Of a DNA stretch of 64,000 nt, positions 44,801-55,884 are shown piece by piece (within the stretch, counting starts at the first letter, position 1; every line of letters starts with the position of its first letter). The DNA is taken from positions 42,758,407 through 42,822,406 of the forward strand of contig NC_084463.1 in NCBI RefSeq assembly GCF_027409185.1. Reading direction: 5' to 3'. This DNA comes from Cynocephalus volans. Lineage: Eukaryota; Chordata; Mammalia; Dermoptera; Cynocephalidae. The translations under genes and the position numbers were made by a program. The notes under the pieces are model-generated. The model saw only the letters and a program-made list of their open reading frames with translations, was not told the origin of the DNA and ran no database searches.

Positions 44801-45810
44801 TTGAAACCTGAACACATGTCTGTATGCAGCTCCTAAATTAAAAACCAAAATATCGTCATCCACCTGGATGTGCACTTGAGCGCCTTCACAGTCACTACTC
44901 TTAAGAGTAAGAAATATTTTGAAATCTAACCATATAGTTTAATTTTACCTCTTTTATACTTAATATAAATAAAATCACATAGTACTAGGTCTTCAGTATT
45001 TAGGCTTTTGTATTTCATATAGTGTTTTAAATTCACTGTATTTTTGCTTGTAGTTGAGAATCACTCATTAGCACTGAATTCTATCATGTGTATATCAGAC
45101 AATTACCTTAATATTTCCACTGTTGATGCATATGTGGGTGTTTTTCAGTTGAGGCTATTAGGAATGTTGCTGGTTTGCAAATTTTGGAAAGTGTTTTGCT
45201 GACATAGAAACAAATTTCTGTCAGTATATTTGTAGTAGTGAAATTTTGTGCAGTATCCTTATATGTCTTCAACTCTAGGAGATATTTCCATAGAGTTTGG
45301 AATTCCACACTGACCACTTCTGAGCGGAATGTGCCTTTGTTTCTCCTAAGAGTAGCCCCAGGCCAGCCTGCTTCATATGCCTTTTGAGAGATCACCCAGC
45401 CATCTCTGTGGAATCAGGCTTAATCTGGGTACTTTGTTTCTATTTTTCCTGAATCTTTTGGATGAAATGTCTAAGAGAAAGTAGAGAAAGACAAGAATAA
45501 AGGTTAAGTTACAGGTATGTGAATGGGAGACACTGATTTTGTAGATGCATAGGAAGTATAACAACCCCAAACCTGAGGAGGAAACAACATAGACCCCAGG
45601 AGCAGTGGGGAATGCAGGGCCATTATTAACCTTTTGTGTCTATGGTTAACTGTGGGGCCTTCTTTCGGGGGGAAAAAAAACAAGCAAAAAGCCTTGGCAC
45701 AAGAAGTGTGAACTGTTAAAACTGTCTTCAATTTAACTGACCGCTTGATCTGCTATCCATTGCTACACAGCCATGACCACGATTTGATTGCCATTCCTAT
45801 TAACCTTAGA
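44801..45810. other. Unassigned non-coding sequence
   Basis: No gene is supported. Parts around 44950-45290 are AT-rich and may be very old L1, not assignable by eye. Confidence 0.35.
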
Positions 45811-45814
45811 GAGA

Positions 45815-46165
45815 AGTTTCTATGATCTGAATATTTGTGTCCACCCCAAATTTATACGTTGGAACCAAACCCCTACAGTGATGGTATAAAAAGGTGGGTC
45901 CTTTGGGAAGTGCTTATGATATGAGGGCTCAGCCCTTCTGAACGAGATTAATGCCCTTATAAAAGAATCCCAGGACATCTCCTTCCCCCCTTCTGCCTTG
46001 TGAGTACACAGCTGTAATGTTCCATTTATGAGGAACGAGCCCTCACCAAACACCTAATCTGCTGGCACCTTGAATGTAGGCTTTTCAGCCTCCAGAACTG
46101 TGAGTGATAAATTTCAGTTGTTTATAAATTACCCACTCTATGATACTTTGTTGTAGCAGCAAGAA
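45815..46165 (+). repeat. MLT1-like LTR
   Basis: 'gatctgaatatttgtgtcca', 'aatttatacgttggaaccaa', 'gattaatgcccttataaaag', 'cagcctccagaactgtgagt' and 'actttgttgtagcagcaaga' follow the MaLR LTR order. Confidence 0.8.
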
Positions 46166-46469
46166 TAAGAAAAAGATGAAAGTCTCAAAACAGCAGAGAA
46201 TGGCTCCAGTTCTTGCACCTCACATGTGAGTCACCACCAGAAGTTCTTTTCTTCGCCATCTCAGTCATTCCTTTGTGGTGGGTAAATGCCACCTGACCCT
46301 TTGCATGGACAGTCAGCACAGACTGGGCTAGGTATCCTCATAGATTTCCTCCAAAAACAAGGACTACACTCAATTATTGGAACAGGATAAATGACTGTCA
46401 GGCTTTGTAACCCACCAAGGCAGCACGTTTGAGTCACTGTCAGCCTGTACACTATGATTCATGTAAGAG

Positions 46470-46545
46470 GATTGTTCAAAAGTGGTATAAAAATAGAATG
46501 AAAAGATAATGTGAATCTTTTCATGAAATTTTTGAAGACCCCTTG
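46470..46545. mobile_element. Mariner-type MITE fragment
   Basis: 'cttttcatgaaatttttgaa' followed by 'gaccccttgta' matches the inverted terminal repeat of the MITE family at 11866 and 54186. A decayed opposite end, 'ttgttcaaaagtggta', is near 46470. Confidence 0.5.
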
Positions 46546-46924
46546 TACATCCTTCTTGGGAGCCCCAACAATTGTAAAGAACACTTTTTTCTTCATGCAC
46601 CATATACTCCATTGAGATTGTGGAAAACATTCATTGACATCCCTTCCTCCTGAAAATAAGGTCACTTGCACCTCATAGGACTGGTCATTAAACATTTGCC
46701 AGTTGAAAAGGAAAAACTCAACCCTGTAAGGTATTTATTCAGGTTAGCCTCAAGTCACTAGTCATGGCTGTTGTGCCTGAAAGAATAGTCCTAGACTTCC
46801 TCCTCCCAGCCAAGGTAATATGCACAATCACTAACACACCCCACCTTGTGTGTTGATGACACAGACTAAGTGAAAGCTTGTATTCATCATGCTTTATTTT
46901 CTGCATTTTATGATGCTTTGACAT

Positions 46925-47395
46925 CTTGGGGGCTTTATTAATCCCCAGGAGACTTACCCTTTCAGGGCTAGTTAATTTGCAGAGATAGAAAATGACTACC
47001 CATACACGTGCCTTTCATACCAAACCAACCAATTCAGAGCCCATTCCTCTAAGCACTTCCTTTATCTAACTCTCACACACCAAGCAAATAGTTCCTCTGC
47101 CTTAAATCACCCTCAGGACTGGGTGCTGAACAACTAGAGAGCACTCCTATAGACCAGAGGGTGAAATTATTCAAAATAAGTGGCCCTAATTGTTAAACTG
47201 CCCCCACTCCTTCTAGGGAAGTACACGAAACAGGCTCTCAACCATTGTGCTTTCTCCTTGCTTTTTCTGCCTCCTTCCCGACCTTGGAGCTTTCCCATAT
47301 GCTTCCACATGGTATGGCTAGACCCTTAGTTTAGGAACTGTAAATAATAAACACTTGTTTAAAGGCATTTCTCGCAGTGCCTGTCACTTTACCAT
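46925..47395 (+). repeat. ERV LTR-like repeat
   Basis: It has a CCAATTCAG-type box near 47029 and the poly(A) signal 'aataataaacacttgtttaa' near 47345, and ends 'gcatttctcgcagtgcctgt'. The layout is that of an ERV LTR; the family is not assigned. Confidence 0.45.
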
Positions 47396-47399
47396 ACAA

Positions 47400-48243
47400 G
47401 ATTAAAACAAATCCATATACAAATTTAATACGAATCTCAATACAAAAACCTAAGTTAAAAACTACCTGACTTTGTACGCACATCCTGACGCCTTATGAGA
47501 TTTGTTCAGTCGGTTGGATCTGGGAGCCTTAGGTGCATTACTGAGCTCAGGACTGCAGATGGCCTGATTCTGATTCATGGAGTCCTGTTTGTAAAAATCT
47601 TAACCACATGATGAATGAAACATACCAAATGAATTTGGTCTCAGCCTCTGTTTTCTGTGATTAGTCAGTTTTTAACAGAGATGAATACTCATAATATTTT
47701 GCCAAATTCACAACACTATAATTATGAGGAATTTATATCCATGGGGTATTTAATTTTAGTCAAGTTATGTGGGCAAGGTCAGTGACAGATTTTGTAACTG
47801 TCTTCCAACAGATGTCAGTACAGAAAGAAAAAAATAAGCCCTAAAAATAGGGATAGTGTTTTCTTTTTGGGCAGAGAACAGATTTGTTGGCTGTCCAGGA
47901 ATGTGGAGATAATGTCTTCAGGCAAAAGGTGCAAATGTTTGAGGCTTGGAGTTTAATTGAAAAGTGGGGAAAGGCTTATCATTATTTAATTTTCATTCAC
48001 TTCAGTACATTTAAATATACTTTCTCGCTCTTCAAGTTGTCAACAGAAAATAATGTACATGTCATGCTCATGCTACCTGCTGTGCCTTGAATTATTTAGT
48101 GCTTTTTTCCCCACCATTTTCTTCTATCTTTATCGTATAAATTTACCTAACTGATTAGTTTGTATCCAGGATATCTGATTAGCTTGCAATTCATGTACAA
48201 TCTCAGACTGTTCACTGTTTCTGAAAAGTAACCATATCTGTCA

Positions 48244-48274
<31 letters not shown>

Positions 48275-49325
48275 TATACACTTTTCTTTGTTAAGGTATT
48301 AAATTATGCTATGAGGAGGAGAATCCACTCTCTAAATCGGGATGGGTTTAGGTGTGCAGGTGGAGCATAGGTGTGGGAGAGGCAAACTGATCTGTATAAA
48401 ATGGGAACGAATGGCAGAGCGTGATCAGCAGGTGGGACACTGCACAGGTTTAAGGGGAAGAACTGAGCGTCCTCATCAGCAGAGAAGCCCAGAAATGACT
48501 TTAGAAGAAAAACAGTTACTATGAGAGTTTTAAAAATGGTTTGCTGTGAAATGTGCTGGCATCTTTTTTTCTATATATCTCCTTATACTGTCTTTGATAA
48601 AGGTCATATGACTTACTGAGGGTTTTGTATAACTAGATTATTCATCATATAATTAAACAGAAAAGTGAATTCTGCATCTGGGTTAACATATTTTGCAGCA
48701 AAGGCTAAACTGAGAACAGTAAAGTTCCTGAGTTTAGACTGATGGCAGCTAACAAAAATTCCTGGGAAAATTTCAGACTATTACGGCCATGGATTGAGAG
48801 GGGTCAGACCTGAGATTTCAATGTGTGAAGTTATACACAGGTGATGTTTGGGTTACATGTGTAATGACATATGTGGAAGACCTAGAGAGTTAGTCCCAAG
48901 TGCGGTTATGATTAGAGGATGAGGATGGAAAGCAGAGAGGCCCAGAGAAGAGCCAGGACACCGAGTCAGATGGTAGGGCAGGGGCTGTGGGCTCACATTC
49001 TCCTTTTGGTGCCCCACCTCACACTGAAGGACCTTTTGTGATAGTTTCATTGCTCTGTGATTAGGCTTGGAATTCTGGTGGGGAGGTGCCCTCTCAGAGC
49101 CTGGCTGTCTGAGGCCACAGTTGCTTCCAGATGATGGAGAACTATTGCTGTGTTCTGAGCAGACTTAGTACCATGGCTGAGCTTAAGCTGGACTGTATCA
49201 GGCATCTGTTCCATTTTCTTCTTCTTTGTGCTGGGGCTTATTCTTCTGTTTTTCTACCCCCTAGTGATGAATCTATATTTGTCAATGTTTATGTAAATCA
49301 GAGTCATGGAAAGAACCTAAATCCC
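47400..49325. other. Unassigned non-coding sequence
   Basis: No gene is supported. It includes a (CA)n microsatellite at about 48245-48271. Confidence 0.4.
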
Positions 49326-49329
49326 TGAA

Positions 49330-49960
49330 AGGGATTATGAAGAGAGATCAGGATCCCTGCAGGAGTGCCACAACACAGGTTCTTCAGTCACCTTCTTGAA
49401 AGAAAGCGAGTCGGGATGCTGGGTACCGTTCAAGCTTTATTAAAGAAAGAAATCTGGCGAGCTGTATTCAAAATGGAGGACAGCCCAGGGCTGCCCTGAA
49501 AATGGGGACAGCACCAGGTGTGGGGGTGGTAGAGCTTATACAGTGCACCAAGAGCTGGGTGATGTAGTTCCAGGGTGGGGTTTGAGTTAGGTCATGGGGA
49601 TGGAGAGTTCTGCACGTGTGGAAATGCCAAACGTTTCATTTTCTCTGAAACCAAGAGGCTTCTTGTAAAAGAGAAAGGTGGAGGGGAGGGGAGGAGGTGG
49701 ACGGTGCCATTTTGTACTTGAGCTTGTCTAAAATGGTGCTGGTTATGTTGCAGATCTATTACTTCTGAGGTCAGATTATCAGGGCTAAGCCTCTGTGGCA
49801 GGGCTGTTCTGCAGCACAGTGCAGACCTGGGAAAGCCTCTGATGACCTGCAAAGGACAAAGCTCTGGCCTCAGGGGGAAGTCTCCTATCTGATGGAACCT
49901 CATGCCTCTGTGGGTGTGAGAATCTACGCCCTTCCTCAGCAGAGCACCACCGACAAAATA
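49330..49960 (-). repeat. ERV LTR-like repeat, minus orientation
   Basis: 'caagctttattaaagaaaga' (a reversed poly(A) signal region) and the downstream order 'ccattttgtacttgagcttg', 'taaaatggtgctggttatg' recall an inverted ERV1-type LTR. The family is not assigned. Confidence 0.4.
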
Positions 49961-50229
49961 ATTATTTGAGGATCATGTGTAGCTAAGCCTTAGTAATTTT
50001 TAATTTCTCAAAGAAAGAAACATAGAAAATATTTTATCCACTTTAAAATTGAGTAACGGGGAGCAACACCAACTCTTGAGGGTTGTCTCTCCATCCCCAT
50101 AAATTTCAAAAAACCCAGTATATCCTGTTAGAATTAATCTTATCAAAACTTGCATATTTAGTATTTCCTTCTTAGCCATGCAAATTTATCTTTGATTGCA
50201 CCTTCGTCATCCTATAGGTTGTAAAGAAT

Positions 50230-50880
50230 AGATCAATTTTTCTACCTTTCTGATAGGAACATCAAATTCCCAACACCAGGTGCTAATGATGCCATCCCCA
50301 CTGTAGCTTTTATTGTTTATATAAAATTTCCACACACTTGGGTCTATTTCTGAATTTTTAGCTCCAATGATCTACCAGTCTATTCACCAGTCAATACAGC
50401 TCATAAGGCAAACCACCTTTACTTTTTTCTTTTTCAGAATTTCTTTGGCTATTTTTATTTGTTTTAATCTTTAAGATTTTTACAGTAACACACCTAGTTT
50501 CAATACTTAACTGATGACAGCTCTGTTGAGATCAAATTAAATTCATAAAATAGCTTAATGAAAAGTGATGTGTTTATAATATTGAGTTTTTCTACCCAAG
50601 AACATAATATGATCTTTTGTTTATGTCTACTTTCATACTGTCAGGAGTTTTCTATGCTTTTTCTCAAACATACTTCACAGTTTTGTTACATTTATTCCTA
50701 GGTACTTTTTAATTTTATTTATATTATTTATTTTGTATTTTTGTAATTATATCCCACACACAACTGTAACTTGTGAAATATTATTTTGTACATATGTACG
50801 TGTATGTTGTGTATAATTTGAAGCTATGTGTTGGGTTCAAATTGATTTGTAATATTTTATTATTGAGTTGACCCATGTAC
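50230..50880 (-). mobile_element. Old L1 fragment
   Basis: Diverged inverted L1 ORF2, with plus-strand landmarks 'ttctttggctatttttattt', 'tttacatttattcctaggta' and 'cagtctattcaccagtca'. Confidence 0.55.
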
Positions 50881-51191
50881 TGCAATGACAAACTGCTGTC
50901 CCCCAACTACAGCAACAGCTGTTGGGTCTAGAGTAATCAGGGTGAATATAACTCAGAAGTAAATAGAAAATGGTGCTCTAACCCGCACAGTCAGTAACAA
51001 CAACCTCCACATGAATGAACTAGGTAACTATCTAAAATATTAAATACTCAAAAAACATTGATATTTTTCTCATCTCTATGTTAAATGGAAATTATAAGGC
51101 AAATGACAAAACAATACCCAACTGATTTTATTTTTCTGTTAAAAATGTATATACATTTATGATGAAAGGGTGCATAAACTCAGTGTAAAAT

Positions 51192-51362
51192 GTAAATAGA
51201 ACAATATATAAAATAAAATATAACAATATGTGTATGTAAGTCAAATGACTATATCTATATTAGATTTCATATTCTACAGTAAAATATGCCAAACTGAAAC
51301 CTATAAAATGGGGTAATGTTTAAAGTTAGTCATATAATATAAGCCAGCTGAATAATACACAA
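51192..51362 (+). repeat. Direct repeat, left copy, flanking the FRG2-like segment
   Basis: The stretch from 'taaatagaacaatatataaa' to 'gccagctgaataatacac' is repeated at 53998-54172 with only a handful of differences (for example aagtcaaatgacta versus aagtctaatgacca). Confidence 0.9.
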
Positions 51363-52006
51363 TACATCAATTAGCATTTACCTACTTTAGCTTAGATGGG
51401 ACAAAAAGGAAACAGAAAGTAAACGATCATGGTGTGGTGACTGCACCACGAGTTCCTCACACTGAGAACTGTGCACAGCACACTGGAGGACGCTGTCAGT
51501 GGTGGGGACGTCAATCCGTCGCGGACTGAGGCGGGACAGTGAAGAGCTACAGCCTTTTCTCAATTCACAGAGGATATAGATATATACTCATTTTGCTACA
51601 CTTTAAAATATTCAAAGACACGAATTATTATGCTAATATTTGTTCTGATTATTAAAAAATGAATGATTGTTATATTTTAAAGATGTCAATGTTTAACATA
51701 AAATTTGACATTCGTCTGTAATCTTTGTCCTCGATGAAACCCTGAGTGCAGCATTCTGAGTGTATTGTGCAACTTCCTTTCCTACGACCGCCCAGGTTCT
51801 GTCAATTATTAACACACTGTGTCTAACATCTTCACTGCTCATCACCTGGAGGAAGCCGACGAGGTCTTCATTAGCAGGTCTTTGTTCTCACTCCCAGAGC
51901 TGAGTCCTCTGCTGATCAGGGTCAGGGTGCTCAGCTCAAGCCTAATCGGATAAACTGACAGACTCCACTAGCTCCTGTGCAGAGAAGGGGTGGGATCTTC
52001 TCCTTC

Positions 52007-53607
52007 CTAGGAGAAACTCTGAGCTTTTCCATCTGGGGATGGATCTCCAGGACCATGCTCTGGGGCTGGGATGAGCCAGCCCTCAGCAGGGAAGACATAG
52101 GCCGCCTGGGTGGCCATGGCATATAAGGTCTGCACTGCAGTGCACAGAGACCCCCGGAGCTGGGCAAGATCAGAGAACTGCTCCCTGGTCAATGGAGAAT
52201 GGATTTGCTGGGCCTGTACCTGAGCTATGTCTTGATAAATGACCTCACACATAGCACACAGGAAGGTCAGCAGGCTTTTCCGAAGTGGTGGTGGGTGGTG
52301 TCTTAGGGACCCAAATCTTGACTTCTTGTTGTGCCCAGTGTGGGCCCCCTGCAATTCCCAACCGTGGACGTCATAGGTCTCCTCAATTTTCCTGAAGTTC
52401 ACGGGGTCAGAGGCCTTTGGTTTCTTTTCTGAAGTCAAGCTGTGCTCATCTCCTAGACAGTTCCCTGGGGAGGAAGCAAGGGAGTGAGAGACTTGCCAGA
52501 AAAGTCTCCACAGACCTCTTTCCCGGGATCTCACCGTGCACCTTCAGGTGAACTCCACTTGTCTCTCCTCCTCCTTCCTGACCTTCTGAGTCTCCATAAT
52601 GAAATGAGGCTGAGCTCCTCATAGGTACCAAAACACCCTCTGAGTCCCAGGATCTCTACGACCCTCTCAGAGGCTGAGAAACATCCTTTCTGCCCAAGCC
52701 CTGTATAAGTTTCCTGCTGGTCTGCTCTCAGGACAAAAAAGGACCTACCTGTTCCATCTTGGCCACTGTCCTTGGAACTGATTTTCCTCTTCCTGGACTT
52801 CCTCCCGCCTGAGCTGGACTCGGATTCTGTGGATAATTGAGAGTTTGAGGGAGTGCCTACAGCTGAACACCTTAGCAACCCTGGTCCATCCTGGACACAC
52901 AAGCAGCTGAGGCTGCACCCAAAACTCAGTGCTCTTTCATTCTCAAGTCCAGGATCTGTAAGGCCCGGCCTGCCAAGAGCTCCCAATTCCATGCCCAGGG
53001 GAAACTGTGTTAACCCATCCCCGTCCCTTTCCCTCCCTGAGAGAATCAAATCTTACCTGATCTGTCAATGCTGTTTCCAGCATTAAGCTCAGTTTCCTTG
53101 GAATTCTCCTTCTCGTTCAGATTAAGTTCTGGTCCTAGAGGAAAAGGGAGCTTAGGTGACTGGCCTCCTTTTAGGTCCTCAGAGCCCCCTAGTCTGTTCC
53201 CGATTTGTATTTGTGGGTCATTCTCTCAACCAAGGCTGTTCAGTCAGTGTCAAGTGTAAATGGGAAGAATACGCTTCCAAGGGATAATTGCCACATTTCT
53301 CAAGGCCCCTGGAGAGTGATGACTCCTTTCCCAAGCCCAGTCTCAAAGTTAAACTCTACCAAAGAAACGTCCTCACTGTCCCTGAGTCTACCTTCCTTCC
53401 AGCCTCCACATGAACAGCTCGAGTCCGTACCTCGCCTCTGAGTGCAGTTCTCACTGGAATGTAAAGACAGAGTCTTGTGTTTCTCTTCAGATGGTTTCTC
53501 CTCCTCCTCTGAGCCACTTTCTTTAAGGAGAGTTGTTGGAAAGAAGGCTGGTCAGTGCAGTGCTGGAGGGAGCAGTGAGGTTCTGCTTCTTCCGTTCCCG
53601 ACTCCAT
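52007..53607 (-). pseudogene. FRG2: FRG2-like gene, four exons, frameshifted in exon 1
   Basis: The exons encode an FRG2-family protein; human FRG2 is a nuclear protein of the 4q35 FSHD region with unknown biochemical role. Exon 1 is 53607-53431 (MESGTEEAEPHCSLQHCTDQ), exon 2 is 53134-53057, exon 3 is 52826-52749 (RKRKISSKDS), exon 4 is 52464-52007 (LRKSLLTFLCAMCEVIYQDI, then TQAAYVFPAEGWLIP). Exons 2 and 3 are each 78 nt and all introns are phase 1. Every donor and acceptor is GT/AG: GAG|GTACGG, TCCTCTAG, TCAG|GTAAGA, TCCACAG, ACAG|GTAGGT, CTCCCCAG. Exon 1 lacks one base near 53523-53530: before it the frame reads SFQQLSL, after it the matching frame reads ESGSEEEEKPSEEK. Read straight through, the protein stops a few codons into exon 2. 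It is a recent pseudogene or holds a sequence error. Confidence 0.85.
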
Positions 53608-53997
53608 GCTGAAGTTCAAGTGCAAGGTCCTCTCTCCTGCACGTACAGATGCGCAGTGGGGGTCGGCCTCCTGGGCCTGCCTTTGATAAGCCCCTCAGCT
53701 GGGCGTGGCTGACTCCTCCTGGCTGAAGACACTCCTTCCTCCTGCCACGCATCGGCACCTCAATAAGGAATGCTGGGGATTGTGATCGTACTGGGGACCT
53801 AGACATGGGTAAAAGGACACTTTTGAAGGGTTCTGTCATAGAGTCCAAAAGCAGGATAAGTAGCCAGGGGACACAGATACAGGAAGTCAGGAGACAATTT
53901 TCATCTGATTTCTGACTCGATTCTCACCCAGAAGTATTTAAGACCCTGCACAGATTTCAACATGCAGAGTGACACAAACAGTATATTGACATGTATA

Positions 53998-54172
53998 TAT
54001 ATAAATAGAACAATATATAAAATAAAATATAACAATATGTGTATGTAAGTCTAATGACCATATCTATATTAGATTTCATATTCTACAGTAAAATATGACA
54101 AACCGAAACCTATAAAATGGGGTAATGTTTAAAATTAGTCATATAATATACGCCAGCTGAACAATACATATA
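53998..54172 (+). repeat. Direct repeat, right copy, flanking the FRG2-like segment
   Basis: This is the partner of 51192-51362. Its right end runs into 'atatatatatatga', the insertion site of a MITE. Confidence 0.9.
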
Positions 54173-54185
54173 GCATATATATATA

Positions 54186-54370
54186 TGAGGGGTCTTCAAA
54201 AAGTTCATTGATAGAGGTTGTAAAACCAAGGTGAAGTGTTCGGATCCCCACAACATCCAACTGCCAAAACCAAACCAAAACAACACAAAACAAAATGAAA
54301 CAAAACAAAAACTTGTGGAAAGATTCGTATTATCTTTTATTTCTATTTTTTCATAAATTTTTTGAAGTAC
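54186..54370. mobile_element. Mariner-type MITE split by a SINE fragment
   Basis: The left end 'gaggggtcttcaaaaagttc' and the right end 'ttttttgaagtacacttgca' belong to the same family as 11866-11947. Between them lies a decayed tRNA-Ile SINE piece ('aaaaccaaggtgaagtgttc', 'ggatccccac') with a long A/C-rich tail, at about 54216-54312. Confidence 0.65.
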
Positions 54371-54374
54371 ACTT

Positions 54375-55420
54375 GCATATTTTCCACATAAAGAAAATAA
54401 TGTACAGTTTTAAAATTGTATACGTGTTCTATTTTCTCTAATGTTTGGAAATGAAAAATACCAAATTATATGGTTTTTTTTTATTAGATACACACCTGTG
54501 TAATAAAATAAAAATACAGGAAAAAATACATACCAAATAAAATACTCCTTTCTATCCTAAAAGTGGTGGAGATAATTAGATCAAGTGTGATTTCATTGAT
54601 GTCACTACGGTAGTACCGATGCTAACCTAATCAACCTCTGATCTCAGAGGCAACAAAAAGCCCAGCTGGAGAGGAAAACTTTCCCTCTGCCACAGCATTC
54701 TTTGGTCATGCTGGGAGCTCTGCTGTGTTCTGTTGACTCCTTTGGTGATTTTCTCTTGTTTTCCTGATTAAAGTTGGTTGTGGATATGACTATTGCATCA
54801 TCAAATTTCAGACAACTCATGGACCACTTGTCTGTGTCCTGTCCTAAAAAACCAGTAGCTACATACAGAAGACCCTTAACCTTTTCAAGCTGCCTGTGAT
54901 TGATGCTGACTCACTGACCTCCCTCCTCCTCAACCCAAAGAGAATTTGAAAAACCGTCAGGCCTTAGAACACTTAGCAAGGACCAGTAGGTGCCCGTGAA
55001 CTGCTGGGGTGGGGCCCTTCTCCACAACCCTTGGGCTCTAATAAAGAGAAGAGAAACCTGAAACCAAGGAAGCTTCAGCAACTCTAGACCTCAGGGTTTT
55101 TAACAAGATTAACAGAAGTGAAGCTCACAGACCTTCAGTGCTTCCTTCATTCCAAAACACAAGCAAAGACTGTGTCCTTGCTTCCCATGACCCAGGTGGG
55201 GACAAGAGGTGAGACACATTTAGACACATAACATGGTTGGTTCTGCAGGAAAGAATCACCACAGAGGAAGATTCCACTGTAGAAGTTTCCCAGGGAACTT
55301 CAGCTAAAGCATCAGCAAAACCGAGGGGTAATGAGGGAATCTTACGACTCTCTGATGGTGTTTCCTCCCTGGTTTTCTGCTAATTGCTCTTTACAAGTCT
55401 CCTGATTTGCTTCATGCCTA
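54375..55420. other. Unassigned non-coding sequence
   Basis: No gene or confident repeat is seen. Confidence 0.4.
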
Positions 55421-55424
55421 TGCC

Positions 55425-55880
55425 TGTTTTAGTCTGTTCTCTGTTTCCTATAAGAGAACACCTGGAACTAGATAATTTATAAAGAAATGAAATGTATTTC
55501 TTACAGTTTTGGAAGCCAGGAAGTCCATTGTCCAGGAGGTGCATCTGGCCGGACCTTCTTCTCAGTGGGAACTCTCTACAGTTCCTGTGGTGATACAGGG
55601 GAGCACATGAAAATGAAGATGAACATGGCATGAGCAAGAAAGCTAACCTACCCTCTCGCTCTCCTTATAAAGCTATGAGAGCCACGCCCATGATAACTCG
55701 TTACTTCATGAGTCGATCAACCCACTAGTGTGGGCACAGTCCTCATGATCCAATCACTGCACAAAGGCCCCACCTTCAAATACTATGATTGGATTTCTCA
55801 CTCTTTTAACATTGTTACAATGGAGATGAAGTTTCCAATATACAAACTTTTGGGGCACACGTTTGCCCTATAGCAATGCC
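55425..55880 (-). repeat. MaLR LTR (MST-like)
   Basis: Inverted MST order on the plus strand: 'ttttagtctgttctctgttt', 'agataatttataaagaaatg', 'ccatgataactcgtt'-type, 'cacagtcctcatgatccaat', 'aaggccccaccttcaaatac'. It resembles the copy at 19182-19572. Confidence 0.8.
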
Positions 55881-55884
55881 CTTC

